Below, piece after piece: positions 26,078 to 36,303 of a DNA stretch of 64,000 nt (its first letter is position 1; every line of letters starts with the position of its first letter). The DNA comes from Vibrio nereis NBRC 15637 (GTDB lineage: Bacteria > Pseudomonadota > Gammaproteobacteria > Enterobacterales > Vibrionaceae). Made by a program: the position numbers and the translations under genes. Location of the stretch: the NCBI RefSeq assembly GCF_001591105.1, contig NZ_BCUD01000002.1, positions 1 to 64,000 on the forward strand, in the 5' to 3' direction. The notes beneath the pieces are model-generated. The model searched no databases. It had not been told where the DNA came from and saw only the letters and a list, made by a program, of their open reading frames with translations.

Positions 26078-27016
26078 TTACGCTTTTGAGTTGATATAGT
26101 TCGTTACTGCTTGAGCCGCATCTTCACCCGCGAGCGTTGTGACGCCTTTCAGCCAAGGTTCGATTTGCTCTGGATTCTCTTTCAGCCATTGCTGAGCGGC
26201 TTTCGCTGGCTTCACTTTCTGGTTGAGGATCGCTTCCATCAACTCGTTTTCCATCTCTAGGCTGAACTCAAGATTCTTCAGCAGTTGACCAACGTTTTGA
26301 CATTGGTTGAGGTAGTCAGCTCGCACATTGGTGTATACGTTCGCACCACCATAATTCGGGCCGAAGTAGTCATCGCCTCCGTCAAGATATTCCATCTCAA
26401 CATTGCTGTTCATTGGGTGCGGCGCCCAACCAAGGTAAACAATCCACTGGTTACGACGCGCGGCACGTGATACCTGAGACACCATGCCCGCTTCACTCGA
26501 TTCAACGAGGCTAAAGTCTTTTAGACCAAACGCGTTTTCATCGATCATTGACTGGATCAGGCGGTTGCCGTCGTTACCAGGTTCGATGCCGTAGATACGA
26601 TCGCGGAACTTGTCAGCGTGCTTCACCAAATCAGCGAAGCTTTTCACGCCAGCGTCGTATACGTATTTCGGAACCGCTAAGGTGTATTTTGCGCCTTCAA
26701 GGTTGGCGCGTACCGTTTCCACTGTGCCTGCTTCACGGTATTTAGCGATATCTCCCTCCATTGTTGGCATCCAGTTGCCAAGGAAGATATCGATATCACC
26801 GTTCGCCATTGACGAGTATGTCACTGGCACAGAAAGCAGGTCGGTTTTGGTTTTGTAGCCCATACCTTTTAGCAACTCGCTTGTTACCGCTGTTGTCGCG
26901 GTAATATCGGTCCAACCAACATCGGCGAAACGCACCGTTTCACATTGGTTAGCATAAGCGTTCATTGCTAAGGTACTTAGCGCGATGGTTGAGAGCATTT
27001 TTGTCTTCATAGACAT
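26078..27016 (-). CDS. choX: Choline-binding periplasmic protein, ChoX-like
   Basis: 312 residues. A signal peptide ends at MNAYA before NQCETVRF. The mature protein begins CETVRFADVGWTDITATTAV and has SVPVTYSSMANGDIDIFLGNW and YGIEPGNDGNRLIQSMI, closely like rhizobial ChoX as I recall it, including the Trp residues and the Asn that form the choline cage. Choline is therefore the likelier ligand than glycine betaine, which fits its place right after the choline oxidation genes. AAGGA precedes the ATG. Confidence 0.9.
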   Translation of the reverse strand: MSMKTKMLSTIALSTLAMNAYANQCETVRFADVGWTDITATTAVTSELLKGMGYKTKTDLLSVPVTYSSMANGDIDIFLGNWMPTMEGDIAKYREAGTVETVRANLEGAKYTLAVPKYVYDAGVKSFADLVKHADKFRDRIYGIEPGNDGNRLIQSMIDENAFGLKDFSLVESSEAGMVSQVSRAARRNQWIVYLGWAPHPMNSNVEMEYLDGGDDYFGPNYGGANVYTNVRADYLNQCQNVGQLLKNLEFSLEMENELMEAILNQKVKPAKAAQQWLKENPEQIEPWLKGVTTLAGEDAAQAVTNYINSKA

Positions 27017-27051
27017 ATTAATTTCCTTATATTAATTACTGACTTTGGGGC

Positions 27052-28743
27052 TTAGCCCAATTTTCTTTTTGGTGAATTAATTCGTTGTTTTTCCTGCCAC
27101 TGAGGAGCAATCCACACAGGAAGATCTTGCGTTGGCAGTGGAGCTTGGTTGAGGATCATGTCTGCTGCACGTTCAGCGACCATAATGGTTGGCGCATTGA
27201 GGTTGCCATTTGGGATCGTAGGGAAAATAGATGAGTCCACTACGCGCAAACCTTCGATACCGCGCACGAGGCATGCTTCATCCAGCACTGCCATCGGGTC
27301 ATCACCGGCGCCCATTTTGCAACTGCAAGAAGGGTGATACGCACTTTCGACGTTCTCTTTGACCCATTCATCGATCGCTTCATCACTCTTAATATCCATG
27401 CCAGGCTGGATCTCTTCGCCTCTGTACCCATCCATTGCTGGTTGCATTAAGATTTCGCGCGTCAGACGAATACAGTCACGCCAGTCTTGACGGTCTTGCT
27501 CGGTCGAAATGTAGTTGAATTCGATACGGGGTTTGTCGTGTGGATTTGCCGAGGTAATCGCAACCGTGCCGCGGCTTTCTGGCTTATTCGGGCCGACGTG
27601 GACTTGGAACCCGTGTCCGTCAAACGCGGCTTGTCCGTCATAACGCATCGCGGCTGGTAGAAAGTGATATTGAATGTTTGGCCACTTAAGACCTTTGCGA
27701 GAGCGGATAAACGCGCACGACTCGAAATGGTTGGTCGCGCCTAACCCTTTGCGGGTCAAGATCCACTCAGTCCCAATCAACCCTTTGCTCACCAGACCTA
27801 ACTTGCTGTTAAGTGTGATCGGCTGTTTGCAGTGATACTGGAAGTAGACTTCAAGGTGGTCTTGCAGGTTTTCACCCACACCTGGCAGATCGTGTGCGAC
27901 CTCAACGCCCGCCTTTTCCAGTACCGCTTTTGGTCCAATACCCGACAGTTGCAGCAGTTGCACTGAGCCAATAGAACCCGCTGACGAGATCACTTCTTTT
28001 GTCGCGTAGCACTGCTGCACGTTACCGCGCTTTTCAAACTCAATGCCAATGGCCTTTTTATCTTCAAGCAGAACTTTGCGCGCGACCACACCTTTAATCA
28101 GCGTTAAATTCGAACGCTTAAGTGCACGCCTTAAGTACGCGTTAGAGGTGGAAGCGCGTACGCCTTTGTCGACGGTCATGTGCATTGGGCCAAAACCTTC
28201 TTGCTGATAACCGTTGTAATCGTCCGTTTGTGGGTAACCCGCTTGCTGACCTGCATCGATAAACGCTTGGTAAAGTGGGTTGAGCGTCATATCGTTACCG
28301 TTGCAGGTACCCAACGGACCTTCGCCACCTCGGTATTCGTCTGCGCCACCTTTCCATGATTCTGCTCGGCGGAAATACGGTAGACACGCTTGGTAGTTCC
28401 AACCTTTCGCGCCGTGCTCTTCCCATTCGTCAAAGTCACACGCATGACCACGAACATACACCATGCCATTAATAGACGAACTGCCACCCAACACTTTACC
28501 GCGCGGGCAATGCAGCTGGCGTCCGTCGAGGCCTTTTTCTTGCTCGGTTTCGAACTGCCAAGCGTATTTTTCGGTATTCATCGGGTATGACAGCGCGGTC
28601 GGCATCTGGATGAAAATACTTTTATCAGTACCACCAGCTTCGAGTAGCAGTACCTGATTTTCTCCGCTTTCTGTCAGCCTGTCTGCCAACACACAGCCGG
28701 CCGAACCCGCGCCGACGATAATATAATCGTAGCGTTGTTGCAT
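27052..28743 (-). CDS. betA: Choline dehydrogenase BetA
   Basis: 563-residue GMC-family flavoprotein. The N-terminal FAD motif is [20 protein letters not shown] signature 1 is [18 protein letters not shown], signature 2 is [18 protein letters not shown], and the C-terminal active-site His lies in [10 protein letters not shown]. It oxidises choline to betaine aldehyde, and possibly further, at the inner membrane. GGAG precedes the ATG. It lies between betB and choX. Confidence 0.96.
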   Translation of the reverse strand: MQQRYDYIIVGAGSAGCVLADRLTESGENQVLLLEAGGTDKSIFIQMPTALSYPMNTEKYAWQFETEQEKGLDGRQLHCPRGKVLGGSSSINGMVYVRGHACDFDEWEEHGAKGWNYQACLPYFRRAESWKGGADEYRGGEGPLGTCNGNDMTLNPLYQAFIDAGQQAGYPQTDDYNGYQQEGFGPMHMTVDKGVRASTSNAYLRRALKRSNLTLIKGVVARKVLLEDKKAIGIEFEKRGNVQQCYATKEVISSAGSIGSVQLLQLSGIGPKAVLEKAGVEVAHDLPGVGENLQDHLEVYFQYHCKQPITLNSKLGLVSKGLIGTEWILTRKGLGATNHFESCAFIRSRKGLKWPNIQYHFLPAAMRYDGQAAFDGHGFQVHVGPNKPESRGTVAITSANPHDKPRIEFNYISTEQDRQDWRDCIRLTREILMQPAMDGYRGEEIQPGMDIKSDEAIDEWVKENVESAYHPSCSCKMGAGDDPMAVLDEACLVRGIEGLRVVDSSIFPTIPNGNLNAPTIMVAERAADMILNQAPLPTQDLPVWIAPQWQEKQRINSPKRKLG

Positions 28744-28768
28744 TTGTTGTCTCCGTTGAGGTTAGCGT

Positions 28769-30229
28769 TTAAGCGTAAGGACTGGCGAAATCGCCAAGCT
28801 CGACAAGCACGCTCTTAGTTTGCGTGTAGTGACGTAGAGTTTCCGGACCGTTTTCGCGCCCGACACCAGAGTGTTTGTAGCCGCCCACTGGCATCTCTGC
28901 TGGTGAATCACCCCAGGTGTTTACCCAACAAATGCCCGCTTCGAGCTGATGAATAACGCGGTGTGCGCGTGACAGGTTTTGCGTAAACACACCTGCTGCT
29001 AGGCCATAATCGGTCGCATTAGCGCGTTGAACGACTTCTTGCTCATCAGAAAACTTAAGTACCGACATCACCGGACCAAAGATTTCTTGCTGCACATGCG
29101 GCATTGAATCATCACAGTCAACAAACACGGTTGGCGCAACAAAGTTGCCTTTGTCTAGGCCATTTTCCGTCACTCGGTAGCCGCCAGTCAGCAACGTCGC
29201 GCCACTGGCTTTACCCTGTTCGATGGCATGAAGGACTTTGTGCAAGTGTTCGTTGGAAATCAGTGCGCCAATTTGTGTTTGCATATCCATTGGGTCGCCA
29301 ACCACCAGTTTCTCGGTGCGCTGTTTAAGCTGAGCAACAAACTGATCGTAAATCGACTCGTGGACAAATACGCGTGTGCCATTAGTACAAACCTCACCTT
29401 GGGTGTAGAAGTTTGCCACCATCGCCGCAGACACCGCATCGTCGAGCTTGGCATCGTCAAACACGATCATAGGTGATTTTCCGCCCAGCTCCATCGTCAC
29501 GTCTTTCAGTGTTTTGGCACTGTCGGCCATCACTAATTTGCCCGTGCCCGATTCGCCAGTGAATGACACTTTCGCTATATCCGGATGCGCCGTAAGCATT
29601 TGCCCGACACGATGGTCGCCTTGAACCACGTTAAATACGCCATCAGGCAGCCCCGCTTCACTAAAAATTTCCGCCAGTTTTAATGCGGTCAGAGGGGTTT
29701 CTTCCGAAGGCTTGAAGATCATCGCATTGCCCGCAGCGAGTGCTGGTGCCGATTTCCACATCGCGATTTGAATTGGGTAGTTCCACGCGCCGATGCCGGC
29801 ACAAATGCCTAACGGTTCACGTCGGGTGTAGAAAAACTGCGATTGGCCAAGTGGCTGTTGCTCGCCCTGCATTGCTGGGACGAGACCTGCGTAATACTCG
29901 ATTACGTCTGCACCAGTTACGATGTCGACTTCGAGCGCTTCTTGCAGTGGTTTACCCGTATCGGCGACTTCCAGCTTAGCCAGTTCGTCGTTACGTTCAC
30001 GCAGAATGGCGACCGCTTTAAGCAGAATGCGGCTACGCTCTATCGGTGTCATGGCAGACCAAACAGCAAACCCTTGCTTGGCTGACTCAATTGCAGCTTG
30101 CAAGTCACTTTCGCTCGCCTGATCAATTTCAGCAAGCGGCTCACCGTTGGCGGGATTGTAGGTTGTAAAGCTTTCCCCTGAGCTGGCAGAACAAGCTTTA
30201 CCATTGATAAATAATGATTTTAATTTCAT
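28769..30229 (-). CDS. betB: Betaine aldehyde dehydrogenase BetB
   Basis: 486-residue aldehyde dehydrogenase. The cofactor segment is [20 protein letters not shown], the general base Glu is in MELGGKSP, and the catalytic Cys is in [16 protein letters not shown]. It oxidises betaine aldehyde to glycine betaine. The Cys context EVCTNGTRV is typical of BetB. It follows betI by 21 bp. Confidence 0.96.
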   Translation of the reverse strand: MKLKSLFINGKACSASSGESFTTYNPANGEPLAEIDQASESDLQAAIESAKQGFAVWSAMTPIERSRILLKAVAILRERNDELAKLEVADTGKPLQEALEVDIVTGADVIEYYAGLVPAMQGEQQPLGQSQFFYTRREPLGICAGIGAWNYPIQIAMWKSAPALAAGNAMIFKPSEETPLTALKLAEIFSEAGLPDGVFNVVQGDHRVGQMLTAHPDIAKVSFTGESGTGKLVMADSAKTLKDVTMELGGKSPMIVFDDAKLDDAVSAAMVANFYTQGEVCTNGTRVFVHESIYDQFVAQLKQRTEKLVVGDPMDMQTQIGALISNEHLHKVLHAIEQGKASGATLLTGGYRVTENGLDKGNFVAPTVFVDCDDSMPHVQQEIFGPVMSVLKFSDEQEVVQRANATDYGLAAGVFTQNLSRAHRVIHQLEAGICWVNTWGDSPAEMPVGGYKHSGVGRENGPETLRHYTQTKSVLVELGDFASPYA

Positions 30230-30250
30230 ATGAAGGTGCTGACTTTATGT

Positions 30251-30847
30251 TTATTTTTGAGAGTAAAAAGTAAGTTGTTTATCTAAGTAATCGTTAATAA
30301 TGGTGCGCGCCTTATCTGCATCGATTCCGTCGGGGTTGAGCGTCCCGCGAAGCCAAATGCCGTCAATTAAAGACGCGATACCGTGGGCAACAACTTCCGC
30401 TTGTTCTTTTGCAAACAGCGCTTTGAGTTCGATACGTAAATGAGAAAGCAGCCGTCTCTCATTCACGCGTTGCAGCCGTTTCAATTGTTCGTCATGCATT
30501 GAGTATGACCAGAAAGCAAGCCAGGTTTTGGCGACCTTGTTCTCTGCCTGAAAGCCGACGAAGTTACCATCGATAATCGCGTTAATTCTTTGTTTGTGGG
30601 CATCTTCTGGCAGCTCACGTAAACGACTGGTGATCGTTTCAGACAACTGGCGCAAAATTTCACGCATCGTCTCTTCTAGCAAACCGTGCTTCCCACCAAA
30701 GTAGTGGTTAATGATCCCTGTCGACACACCCGCTTCTTTACTGATCAAAGAAATACTTGCCGCATGCAAACCTACTCGATCAATGACCGTCATCGTTGCT
30801 TGCACAAGTTGTGGTTTCCTAATCTTTGGCATCCCAACTTTAGGCAT
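30251..30847 (-). CDS. betI: BetI, TetR-type choline-responsive repressor
   Basis: 198 residues. The N-terminal helix-turn-helix ([24 protein letters not shown]) is near-identical in layout to E. coli BetI, and the protein starts [14 protein letters not shown] like other BetI proteins. The C-terminal ligand domain includes [14 protein letters not shown]. It represses the bet genes until choline is present. First gene of its operon, with a palindromic operator 19 bases upstream of the ATG. Confidence 0.95.
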   Translation of the reverse strand: MPKVGMPKIRKPQLVQATMTVIDRVGLHAASISLISKEAGVSTGIINHYFGGKHGLLEETMREILRQLSETITSRLRELPEDAHKQRINAIIDGNFVGFQAENKVAKTWLAFWSYSMHDEQLKRLQRVNERRLLSHLRIELKALFAKEQAEVVAHGIASLIDGIWLRGTLNPDGIDADKARTIINDYLDKQLTFYSQK

Positions 30848-31230
30848 TTTTCCGTCCCTTTTATTTTTAATTGAACGTTCAGTTAAATATAAAATGCCTC
30901 AAAAATGATTTGTACTCAAATTATTTTTTAGTTTTTATTACTAATCTGACACAAAATCCTAACAGTACTATGTGATATTGCTCGTAAGGCAACTTTGGAA
31001 AGGAATTATATTTTTCGCTTAAAAAGTAATGAAAAATACAGGAAAACTAGTAATTACCTATTAAATATCAAAGATATAAAATTAAACTCTCATTTTTAAG
31101 GGAAAATATTTAGACGTAAAAACACAATGTAAATTATGTTTACAGGATGCCATTCATTGAATGTTTAAAAAAATTTACTTAGAGTACTAAACGTTCATCA
31201 ATAAAACATAGCCACAAAAGGACTGACAAC
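30848..31230. other. 383-bp intergenic region between divergent betI and proV
   Basis: Very AT-rich. It holds the BetI palindrome near betI and a second TAAACGTTCA near proV. I see no convincing sigma-70 promoter to single out, and no open frame that looks coding. CosR and LuxR-type inputs known for Vibrio osmolyte genes could act here, but I cannot mark their sites. Confidence 0.6.
30866..30887. promoter_or_regulatory. BetI operator
   Basis: A 22-bp palindrome with ten of eleven positions paired, centred on TGAACGTTCA, lies just before betI. Size and symmetry fit a TetR-family operator. A related half-match, TAAACGTTCA, occurs at 31188-31197 before proV. Confidence 0.72.
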
Positions 31231-32418
31231 ATGGATCCCATACTGGAAGTTAAGGGACTGTATAAAGTGTTTGGCGATGAGACTGACCGAGCCTTTGAAA
31301 TGATCAATAAAGGTGCTGATAAGGATGCAGTCTTTGAAAAAACCGGAGCCACCATCGGTGTAAATGATGTCTCTCTCAGTATTCGCGAAGGAGAGATTTT
31401 CGTTATCATGGGCTTATCAGGATCTGGTAAATCAACCTTAGTTCGCCTACTTAACCGCTTAATTGAGCCCTCTCAGGGCAACGTTCTCCTCAAAGGCAAA
31501 GACATCGCCCATATCTCTGAAGACGAGCTTCGCGATGTCCGCCGAAACAACATCTCCATGGTTTTCCAAAACTTCGCTCTGATGCCCCACATGACTGTCA
31601 TTGAAAATGCAGCATTCGGCCTAGAGCTTGCGGGAGTTGACCAAGACAAACGAAATGCTAGTGCGCTAGCAGCACTTGAACGTGTTGGCCTAGATGCTTA
31701 CGCACAATCGTTTCCTGACGAATTATCAGGTGGTATGAAACAGCGTGTTGGTTTGGCACGAGCCCTCGCCTGTGACCCAGATATTCTGTTAATGGATGAG
31801 GCTTTTTCTGCCCTTGACCCTCTGATCAGAACAGAAATGCAAGACGAACTTATCCGTCTGCAAAACGATGACAAACGGACGATTGTCTTCATTTCTCACG
31901 ACTTAGACGAAGCCATGCGTATCGGTGACCGTATCGCCATTATGCAAAACGGCTCCGTGGTTCAAGTTGGTACTCCAGATGAAATTCTTAACCAACCAGC
32001 AAATGACTACGTAAAAGCATTCTTCCGCGGGGTAAACGTTGCCAGCGTACTCACAGCAAAAGATATTGCGCGTAAGAAACCCGCATCCGTATTTAAAAAG
32101 TCTGAACACGACGGTCCTGCCTCTGCCATGCAGATATTGATCGAAAGTGACCGTGAATTTGGCATCGTGGTAGATAAGACCAGCCGATACTCTGGCATTG
32201 TCTCTTTAGATTCATTGCGCGCGGCAAACAAAGAAAACCGTTCATTGGCCAGCGCACAACTGAATGAAGGCTTAACTCTTCAGCCAGACCAGCCTATTAA
32301 CGACATCTTAAGCCTTGTTGCAGGCGTACCTTACTCGGTTCCAGTTGTTGATGACAGCGGCAACTACTTCGGTGTTGTAACTAAATCAAGACTCCTCCAG
32401 ACACTAGATAAGGATTAA
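31231..32418 (+). CDS. proV: Glycine betaine/proline ABC ATPase ProV
   Basis: 395-residue ATPase with Walker [10 protein letters not shown], signature [14 protein letters not shown], Walker [14 protein letters not shown] and two C-terminal CBS-like segments ([49 protein letters not shown]). The Walker B has DEAFS where the choV product has DEPFS. It resembles E. coli ProV. First gene of proVWX; AAGGA precedes the ATG. It diverges from betI. Confidence 0.95.
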   Translation: MDPILEVKGLYKVFGDETDRAFEMINKGADKDAVFEKTGATIGVNDVSLSIREGEIFVIMGLSGSGKSTLVRLLNRLIEPSQGNVLLKGKDIAHISEDELRDVRRNNISMVFQNFALMPHMTVIENAAFGLELAGVDQDKRNASALAALERVGLDAYAQSFPDELSGGMKQRVGLARALACDPDILLMDEAFSALDPLIRTEMQDELIRLQNDDKRTIVFISHDLDEAMRIGDRIAIMQNGSVVQVGTPDEILNQPANDYVKAFFRGVNVASVLTAKDIARKKPASVFKKSEHDGPASAMQILIESDREFGIVVDKTSRYSGIVSLDSLRAANKENRSLASAQLNEGLTLQPDQPINDILSLVAGVPYSVPVVDDSGNYFGVVTKSRLLQTLDKD

Positions 32419-32421
32419 AGA

Positions 32422-33504
32422 ATGTCATCAGACCAAACAAATAACGATCCATGGTCACAGACGACAACGGAACAAAGTGATCCATGGGGACAAGCCACAT
32501 CGGACAGCGCTAGCAGTTCAGACTGGCTGAATAATGAAGTCGCAGCCGAAAAACCGTTTGATATTTTAAACCCATTTGATAATGCGGTCCTGCCTCTCGA
32601 TTCTTGGGTGGAAACTGGGTTGAACTGGTTGGTTGAACACGGGAGACCTGTTTTTCAGGCAATCCGTATTCCAATCGATTTTATCTTAAGTTCATTTGAA
32701 ACCGCGCTGGTCTCAACACCTGCGCCATTTATGCTGCTCATCCTCTTCCTATTGGCATGGCAATTTTCGAGCTTAAGACTTGGCATCGCTACTGTTGTCT
32801 CTCTGGTATTTATAGGCCTGATCGGCGCATGGTCAGAAGCGATGACGACACTCTCTTTGGTGATGACCTCAGTCTTCTTCTGCTTACTCATAGGTCTACC
32901 GATGGGGATTTGGCTTGCAAGAAGCGATACTGCCGCGCGATTTGTCAGGCCGATTTTAGACGCGATGCAAACCACGCCCGCATTCGTTTATCTGGTCCCT
33001 ATCGTGATGCTATTTGGTATCGGTAACGTGCCGGGGGTGGTTGTTACGATCATCTTTGCTTTGCCTCCTGTCGTTCGTTTAACGATCCTGGGTATCCAAC
33101 AAGTACCAGAAGAACTCATCGAAGCTGGCCATTCATTTGGTGCCAACAAAAAACAAATGCTTTATCGCATCCAACTACCACTTGCGCTACCAACCATCAT
33201 GGCTGGTGTTAACCAAACACTCATGCTCTCTCTATCGATGGTGGTAATTGCATCAATGATTGCTGTTGGTGGTCTCGGACAAATGGTACTTCGAGGTATC
33301 GGACGTCTAGACATGGGGCTTGCCGCTGTCGGTGGTGTCGGGATTGTTATCCTCGCCATTTTACTTGACCGCATTACACAGGAGTTAGGTGCAAACGCAG
33401 GTAACACCAAAATACGCTGGTACCACACAGGCCCTATCGGCATATTCCTTCGCAACAAAAGTAAGAAAAAAGAACTTACACTAAGGAGAAATACTAATGA
33501 TTAA
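32422..33504 (+). CDS. proW: Glycine betaine/proline ABC permease ProW
   Basis: 360 residues. A long polar N-terminal tail with repeated DPW units (NNDPWSQ, QSDPWGQ) is typical of E. coli-type ProW, followed by six or more membrane segments and the coupling loop [36 protein letters not shown]. The gene begins three bases after proV and its end overlaps the proX start by eight bases, so the three are translationally coupled. Confidence 0.95.
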   Translation: MSSDQTNNDPWSQTTTEQSDPWGQATSDSASSSDWLNNEVAAEKPFDILNPFDNAVLPLDSWVETGLNWLVEHGRPVFQAIRIPIDFILSSFETALVSTPAPFMLLILFLLAWQFSSLRLGIATVVSLVFIGLIGAWSEAMTTLSLVMTSVFFCLLIGLPMGIWLARSDTAARFVRPILDAMQTTPAFVYLVPIVMLFGIGNVPGVVVTIIFALPPVVRLTILGIQQVPEELIEAGHSFGANKKQMLYRIQLPLALPTIMAGVNQTLMLSLSMVVIASMIAVGGLGQMVLRGIGRLDMGLAAVGGVGIVILAILLDRITQELGANAGNTKIRWYHTGPIGIFLRNKSKKKELTLRRNTND

Positions 33505-34504
33505 TTCATGGAAGAAAGCGTTCACTCTAGGCGCAGTTTCTACTCTCGCTTTATCATCTAACGTTTGGGCAGAAAAACTGCCAGGCGAAGGGGTGACTGT
33601 ACAGCCTGTTCAATCGACTGTTGCAGAAGAAACTTTCCAGACCTTAATCGTAAACCGAGCTTTGGAAGAGTTAGGTTATGACGTGCAACCAACCAAAGAG
33701 GTCGACTACAACGTAGGTTACACCTCTATTGCAAAAGGCGATGCTACCTACCTAGCGGTTGGCTGGTTCCCGTTACACGCAGACAAATACTCTCAGTCTG
33801 GTGGTGATGACAAGTTCTTCCGTAAAGGTCAGTACATTAGCGGCGCCGCTCAAGGTTACTTGATTGATAAGAAAACGGCTGAAAAATACGGCATCACTAA
33901 TATTGGTCAGTTGAAAGATCCTAAAATAGCAAAACTGTTTGATGCAGATGGTGACGGTAAAGCTGACCTAACAGGCTGTAACCCAGGCTGGGGTTGTGAA
34001 CTGGTGGTTGAAGAGCAAATGACCGCTTATGGCCTACGCGATACGGTTGATCACAACCAAGGTAACTACGCAGCGATTATTGCCGATACTATCTCTCGCT
34101 ACAAAAAAGGTGACCCTATTCTTTACTACACATGGACGCCTTACTGGGTAAGTGGTGTGCTTGTTCCGGGTAAAGACGTGGTTTGGCTAGAGGTTCCATT
34201 CTCTGCCCTACCTGGCGAGCGTAAAGACATCGACACAACACTAGAGAACGGCAAGAACTACGGCTTTGAAATGAACTCAATGCGCATTGTTGCCAACAAA
34301 GAGTTCACTGAGAAAAACCCTGCTGCTGCAAAATTGTTCGAAATCATCAAGCTAAACATCAACGATGTGAGTGCGCAAAACATGATGATGAGCAAAGGCA
34401 AAAACAGCATGGCTGATATCGAGTCTCACGTGAATGGTTGGGTCAAAGCAAACCGTAAGCAGTTCGATGCTTGGCTTGAAGAAGCGAAAAAAGCAGCCAT
34501 GTAA
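33497..34504 (+). CDS. proX: Glycine betaine-binding protein ProX
   Basis: 335 residues. A signal peptide ends at NVWA before EKLPGEG. The mature protein follows E. coli ProX closely: [48 protein letters not shown] and [11 protein letters not shown], which contain the three Trp residues that cage the betaine headgroup. It should bind glycine betaine and proline betaine with high affinity. AAGGAG precedes the ATG; a terminator follows. Confidence 0.96.
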   Translation: MINSWKKAFTLGAVSTLALSSNVWAEKLPGEGVTVQPVQSTVAEETFQTLIVNRALEELGYDVQPTKEVDYNVGYTSIAKGDATYLAVGWFPLHADKYSQSGGDDKFFRKGQYISGAAQGYLIDKKTAEKYGITNIGQLKDPKIAKLFDADGDGKADLTGCNPGWGCELVVEEQMTAYGLRDTVDHNQGNYAAIIADTISRYKKGDPILYYTWTPYWVSGVLVPGKDVVWLEVPFSALPGERKDIDTTLENGKNYGFEMNSMRIVANKEFTEKNPAAAKLFEIIKLNINDVSAQNMMMSKGKNSMADIESHVNGWVKANRKQFDAWLEEAKKAAM

Positions 34505-34533
34505 TTGTGGCCACTTTTAGCTGATATCTTTCC

Positions 34534-34560
34534 AAGAGCCGCATATCGCGGCTCTTTTTA
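34534..34560. terminator. Terminator after proX
   Basis: The nine-base arms AAGAGCCGC and GCGGCTCTT, with a five-base loop, are followed by T. They lie between proX and the converging phzF-like gene. Confidence 0.9.
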
Positions 34561-34565
34561 TTTAC

Positions 34566-35363
34566 TCAGATAGTCATGCTTCCGGATAGCGCCGTCACCG
34601 CGCAGCCTGATAGTTTTACCACTGAGGGTTCGACCAGTTCCACACCAACATAACCGCCACGCGAAGAAGCTTGATACCCTTGCAACTTAGCTTTGTCGAG
34701 TTTTTCCGACCAGTAAACACCAAGCGCACAATGTGCCGAACCCGTGACCGGATCTTCGTCTACACCAACCCAAGGCGCAAAATAGCGCGAGGTGAAGTCT
34801 TGCCTTGAACTCGACCTGGCTGTAACCAGCACTCCGCGACCACTTAATGCTTTTAGGCCATTAAAATCTGGCTGTAGTGCAAGCAGCTTTTGTTCATCAT
34901 TCACGACAATCAACTGTTTGCTATCAAACTCTCCGTAGTCGATAACGTCCCCCTCACTCAACCCCAACAGCCGAAGAAAATCTGCATTAATATCAACGGT
35001 TAAATCTAGCTTGGGAGCCGGAAAGTACAAATCTATGCTGTCTCTGTTTAGGTCAGCGGTCAATAAACCTGACAGCGTATTAAAGGCAATGCTATCGCCT
35101 TGTTGGTACATCCCTAGAGATTTCAATACGTGCGCCGTCGCCAAGGTACCATGGCCACATAATTTTACTTCCACTTGGGGAGTGAACCACTTTAACTGCA
35201 TGGTATCGAGCGCCAGAAACGCGGTTTCCGATACGGCCATTTCTGCAGCGATCGCTAGCATTAAGCTTTCTTCCAATGCCGTATCGGTAATACATACCCC
35301 TGCCGGATTGCCTTTAAACAACTCTGATGCAAATGCATCAACTTGATAGATCTGTAATTCCAT
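34566..35363 (-). CDS. PhzF family isomerase
   Basis: 265-residue protein with the double hotdog-like PhzF fold. DAFASELFKGNPAGVC at the N-terminus, AVSETAFL with the catalytic Glu, LCGHGTLATAHV and DEDPVTGSAHCALGVYW are the four conserved blocks. Relatives include PhzF in phenazine synthesis and epimerase-like proteins of unknown substrate. No phenazine genes are present, so a general metabolite isomerase is likelier. Single gene. Confidence 0.9.
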   Translation of the reverse strand: MELQIYQVDAFASELFKGNPAGVCITDTALEESLMLAIAAEMAVSETAFLALDTMQLKWFTPQVEVKLCGHGTLATAHVLKSLGMYQQGDSIAFNTLSGLLTADLNRDSIDLYFPAPKLDLTVDINADFLRLLGLSEGDVIDYGEFDSKQLIVVNDEQKLLALQPDFNGLKALSGRGVLVTARSSSRQDFTSRYFAPWVGVDEDPVTGSAHCALGVYWSEKLDKAKLQGYQASSRGGYVGVELVEPSVVKLSGCAVTALSGSMTI

Positions 35364-35401
35364 AATTTACCTAGATTTTCTGACGACATTTATTTTATCG
35401 G

Positions 35402-36058
35402 TTAGTCTGGCACAACAATCAACCCAAACGGTTCCAGTAGCTGAGCTTGCTGCCAGTCGCAGATTTTTACTCCGCTTAAATCGACTTTTCTCGGGTCTAA
35501 CCCTTCCAGTTCGGTGTGGCTGAGGTTACAGCCCTGCATGCGAAACTGTCCCCAACAATCTTCTGAAAAGACACCACGGCTCAAGTCTGACTCCTTAAAC
35601 GAAGCCCCGTATAGGTTCGCGCCTATCCAGCGGTTTTCAAACAAATCACACTTTTCTATGCACAAGCGCTCTAAATTCGCATAAGACAAATTGCAGCCAG
35701 TAATATATGCAGAACAAAAGTACACACTGTGGCTTATCTGATTGGTAAAATTAGCCTGCACAAAGTTCGCACCTTTTAAGTCACACTCTCTGAGCTCAAT
35801 GCCAAAACAGTCTGCCCCCTTAAAGTTCGCCATTGAAAGTTGGCAACTTTTAAATGAGGCATCGCGCAAATTGCTGTATTCAAAGTAGCAGCCCTCTACC
35901 GCTCCTTGTTCAATAAAAGCACAGTCCTCAAACTGCGCATCTCTGAGATTCGCCCTACTAAAATCACACCGATAAAAACGGCAGGACTTAAAATACGAGT
36001 CACTTAAATCCTGACCAGAAAAATCTACCTGATCAAAAACTTCATTATTATTAGTCAT
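35402..36058 (-). CDS. qnr: Qnr-type pentapeptide repeat protein
   Basis: 218 residues from the ATG at 36058 (AAGGG upstream), exactly the usual Qnr length; an in-frame extension to 36097 is unlikely. Pentapeptides of the A/C-D/N-L/F-x-x type run through the protein (CDFSRANLRD, CDLKGANFVQANF, CNLSYANLERLCIEKCDLFEN), with a single break (GISH-like linker near ISHSVYFC) between two coils, and the C-terminal dimer segment ends FGLIVVPD. Qnr proteins mimic DNA and protect gyrase and topoisomerase IV from quinolones. Chromosomal copies are intrinsic in many Vibrio. The 5' leader holds an unusual inverted-repeat set. Confidence 0.93.
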   Translation of the reverse strand: MTNNNEVFDQVDFSGQDLSDSYFKSCRFYRCDFSRANLRDAQFEDCAFIEQGAVEGCYFEYSNLRDASFKSCQLSMANFKGADCFGIELRECDLKGANFVQANFTNQISHSVYFCSAYITGCNLSYANLERLCIEKCDLFENRWIGANLYGASFKESDLSRGVFSEDCWGQFRMQGCNLSHTELEGLDPRKVDLSGVKICDWQQAQLLEPFGLIVVPD

Positions 36059-36182
36059 ATATCGGCCCTTATTCCAACTGAACCGAAAGACTACCAATCA
36101 CAGAGAAGAAAACAACAAAAATAAAACCTTTAAAAACAGCAATTTAAAACCCCTCAAAATGGCTATTTTAAGCCACCAAAAT

Positions 36183-36266
36183 AGTCCATAGAGGCACCTT
36201 TATCAAAATCACCAGACAAGGCCGTCAAAAAAATAATTTTATTTACTGGTGAGCCTTGTATGGACT
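36183..36266. repeat. Interleaved inverted repeats in the qnr leader region
   Basis: The pairs are TCACCAG (36209-36215) with CTGGTGA (36246-36252), and ACAAGGC (36216-36222) with GCCTTGT (36253-36259). An outer AGTCCATA (36183-36190) pairs with TATGGACT (36259-36266). The two inner pairs cross rather than nest. They lie between the GlxA-type gene's 3' end and qnr. No LexA-type box was found in this region. Confidence 0.65.
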
Positions 36267-36303
36267 TTTCACTCCACCTATTCAGTCGGTCATGAGAAGT
36301 GAG

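Noticed and set aside
31140..31200. CATTCATTGAATG palindrome and TAAACGTTCA before proV as firm operators
   Set aside because: Short, in very AT-rich DNA, so chance symmetry is likely. TAAACGTTCA is kept only as a possible BetI match.
23996..34504. Recent duplication of a proVWX operon
   Set aside because: One binding protein is ChoX-like and the other E. coli ProX-like. Permease lengths and ends differ, so the two systems have separate origins.
36183..36266. Possible integron attC site beside qnr
   Set aside because: No GTTRRRY or RYYYAAC core sites frame the repeats and no integrase or cassette array is near.
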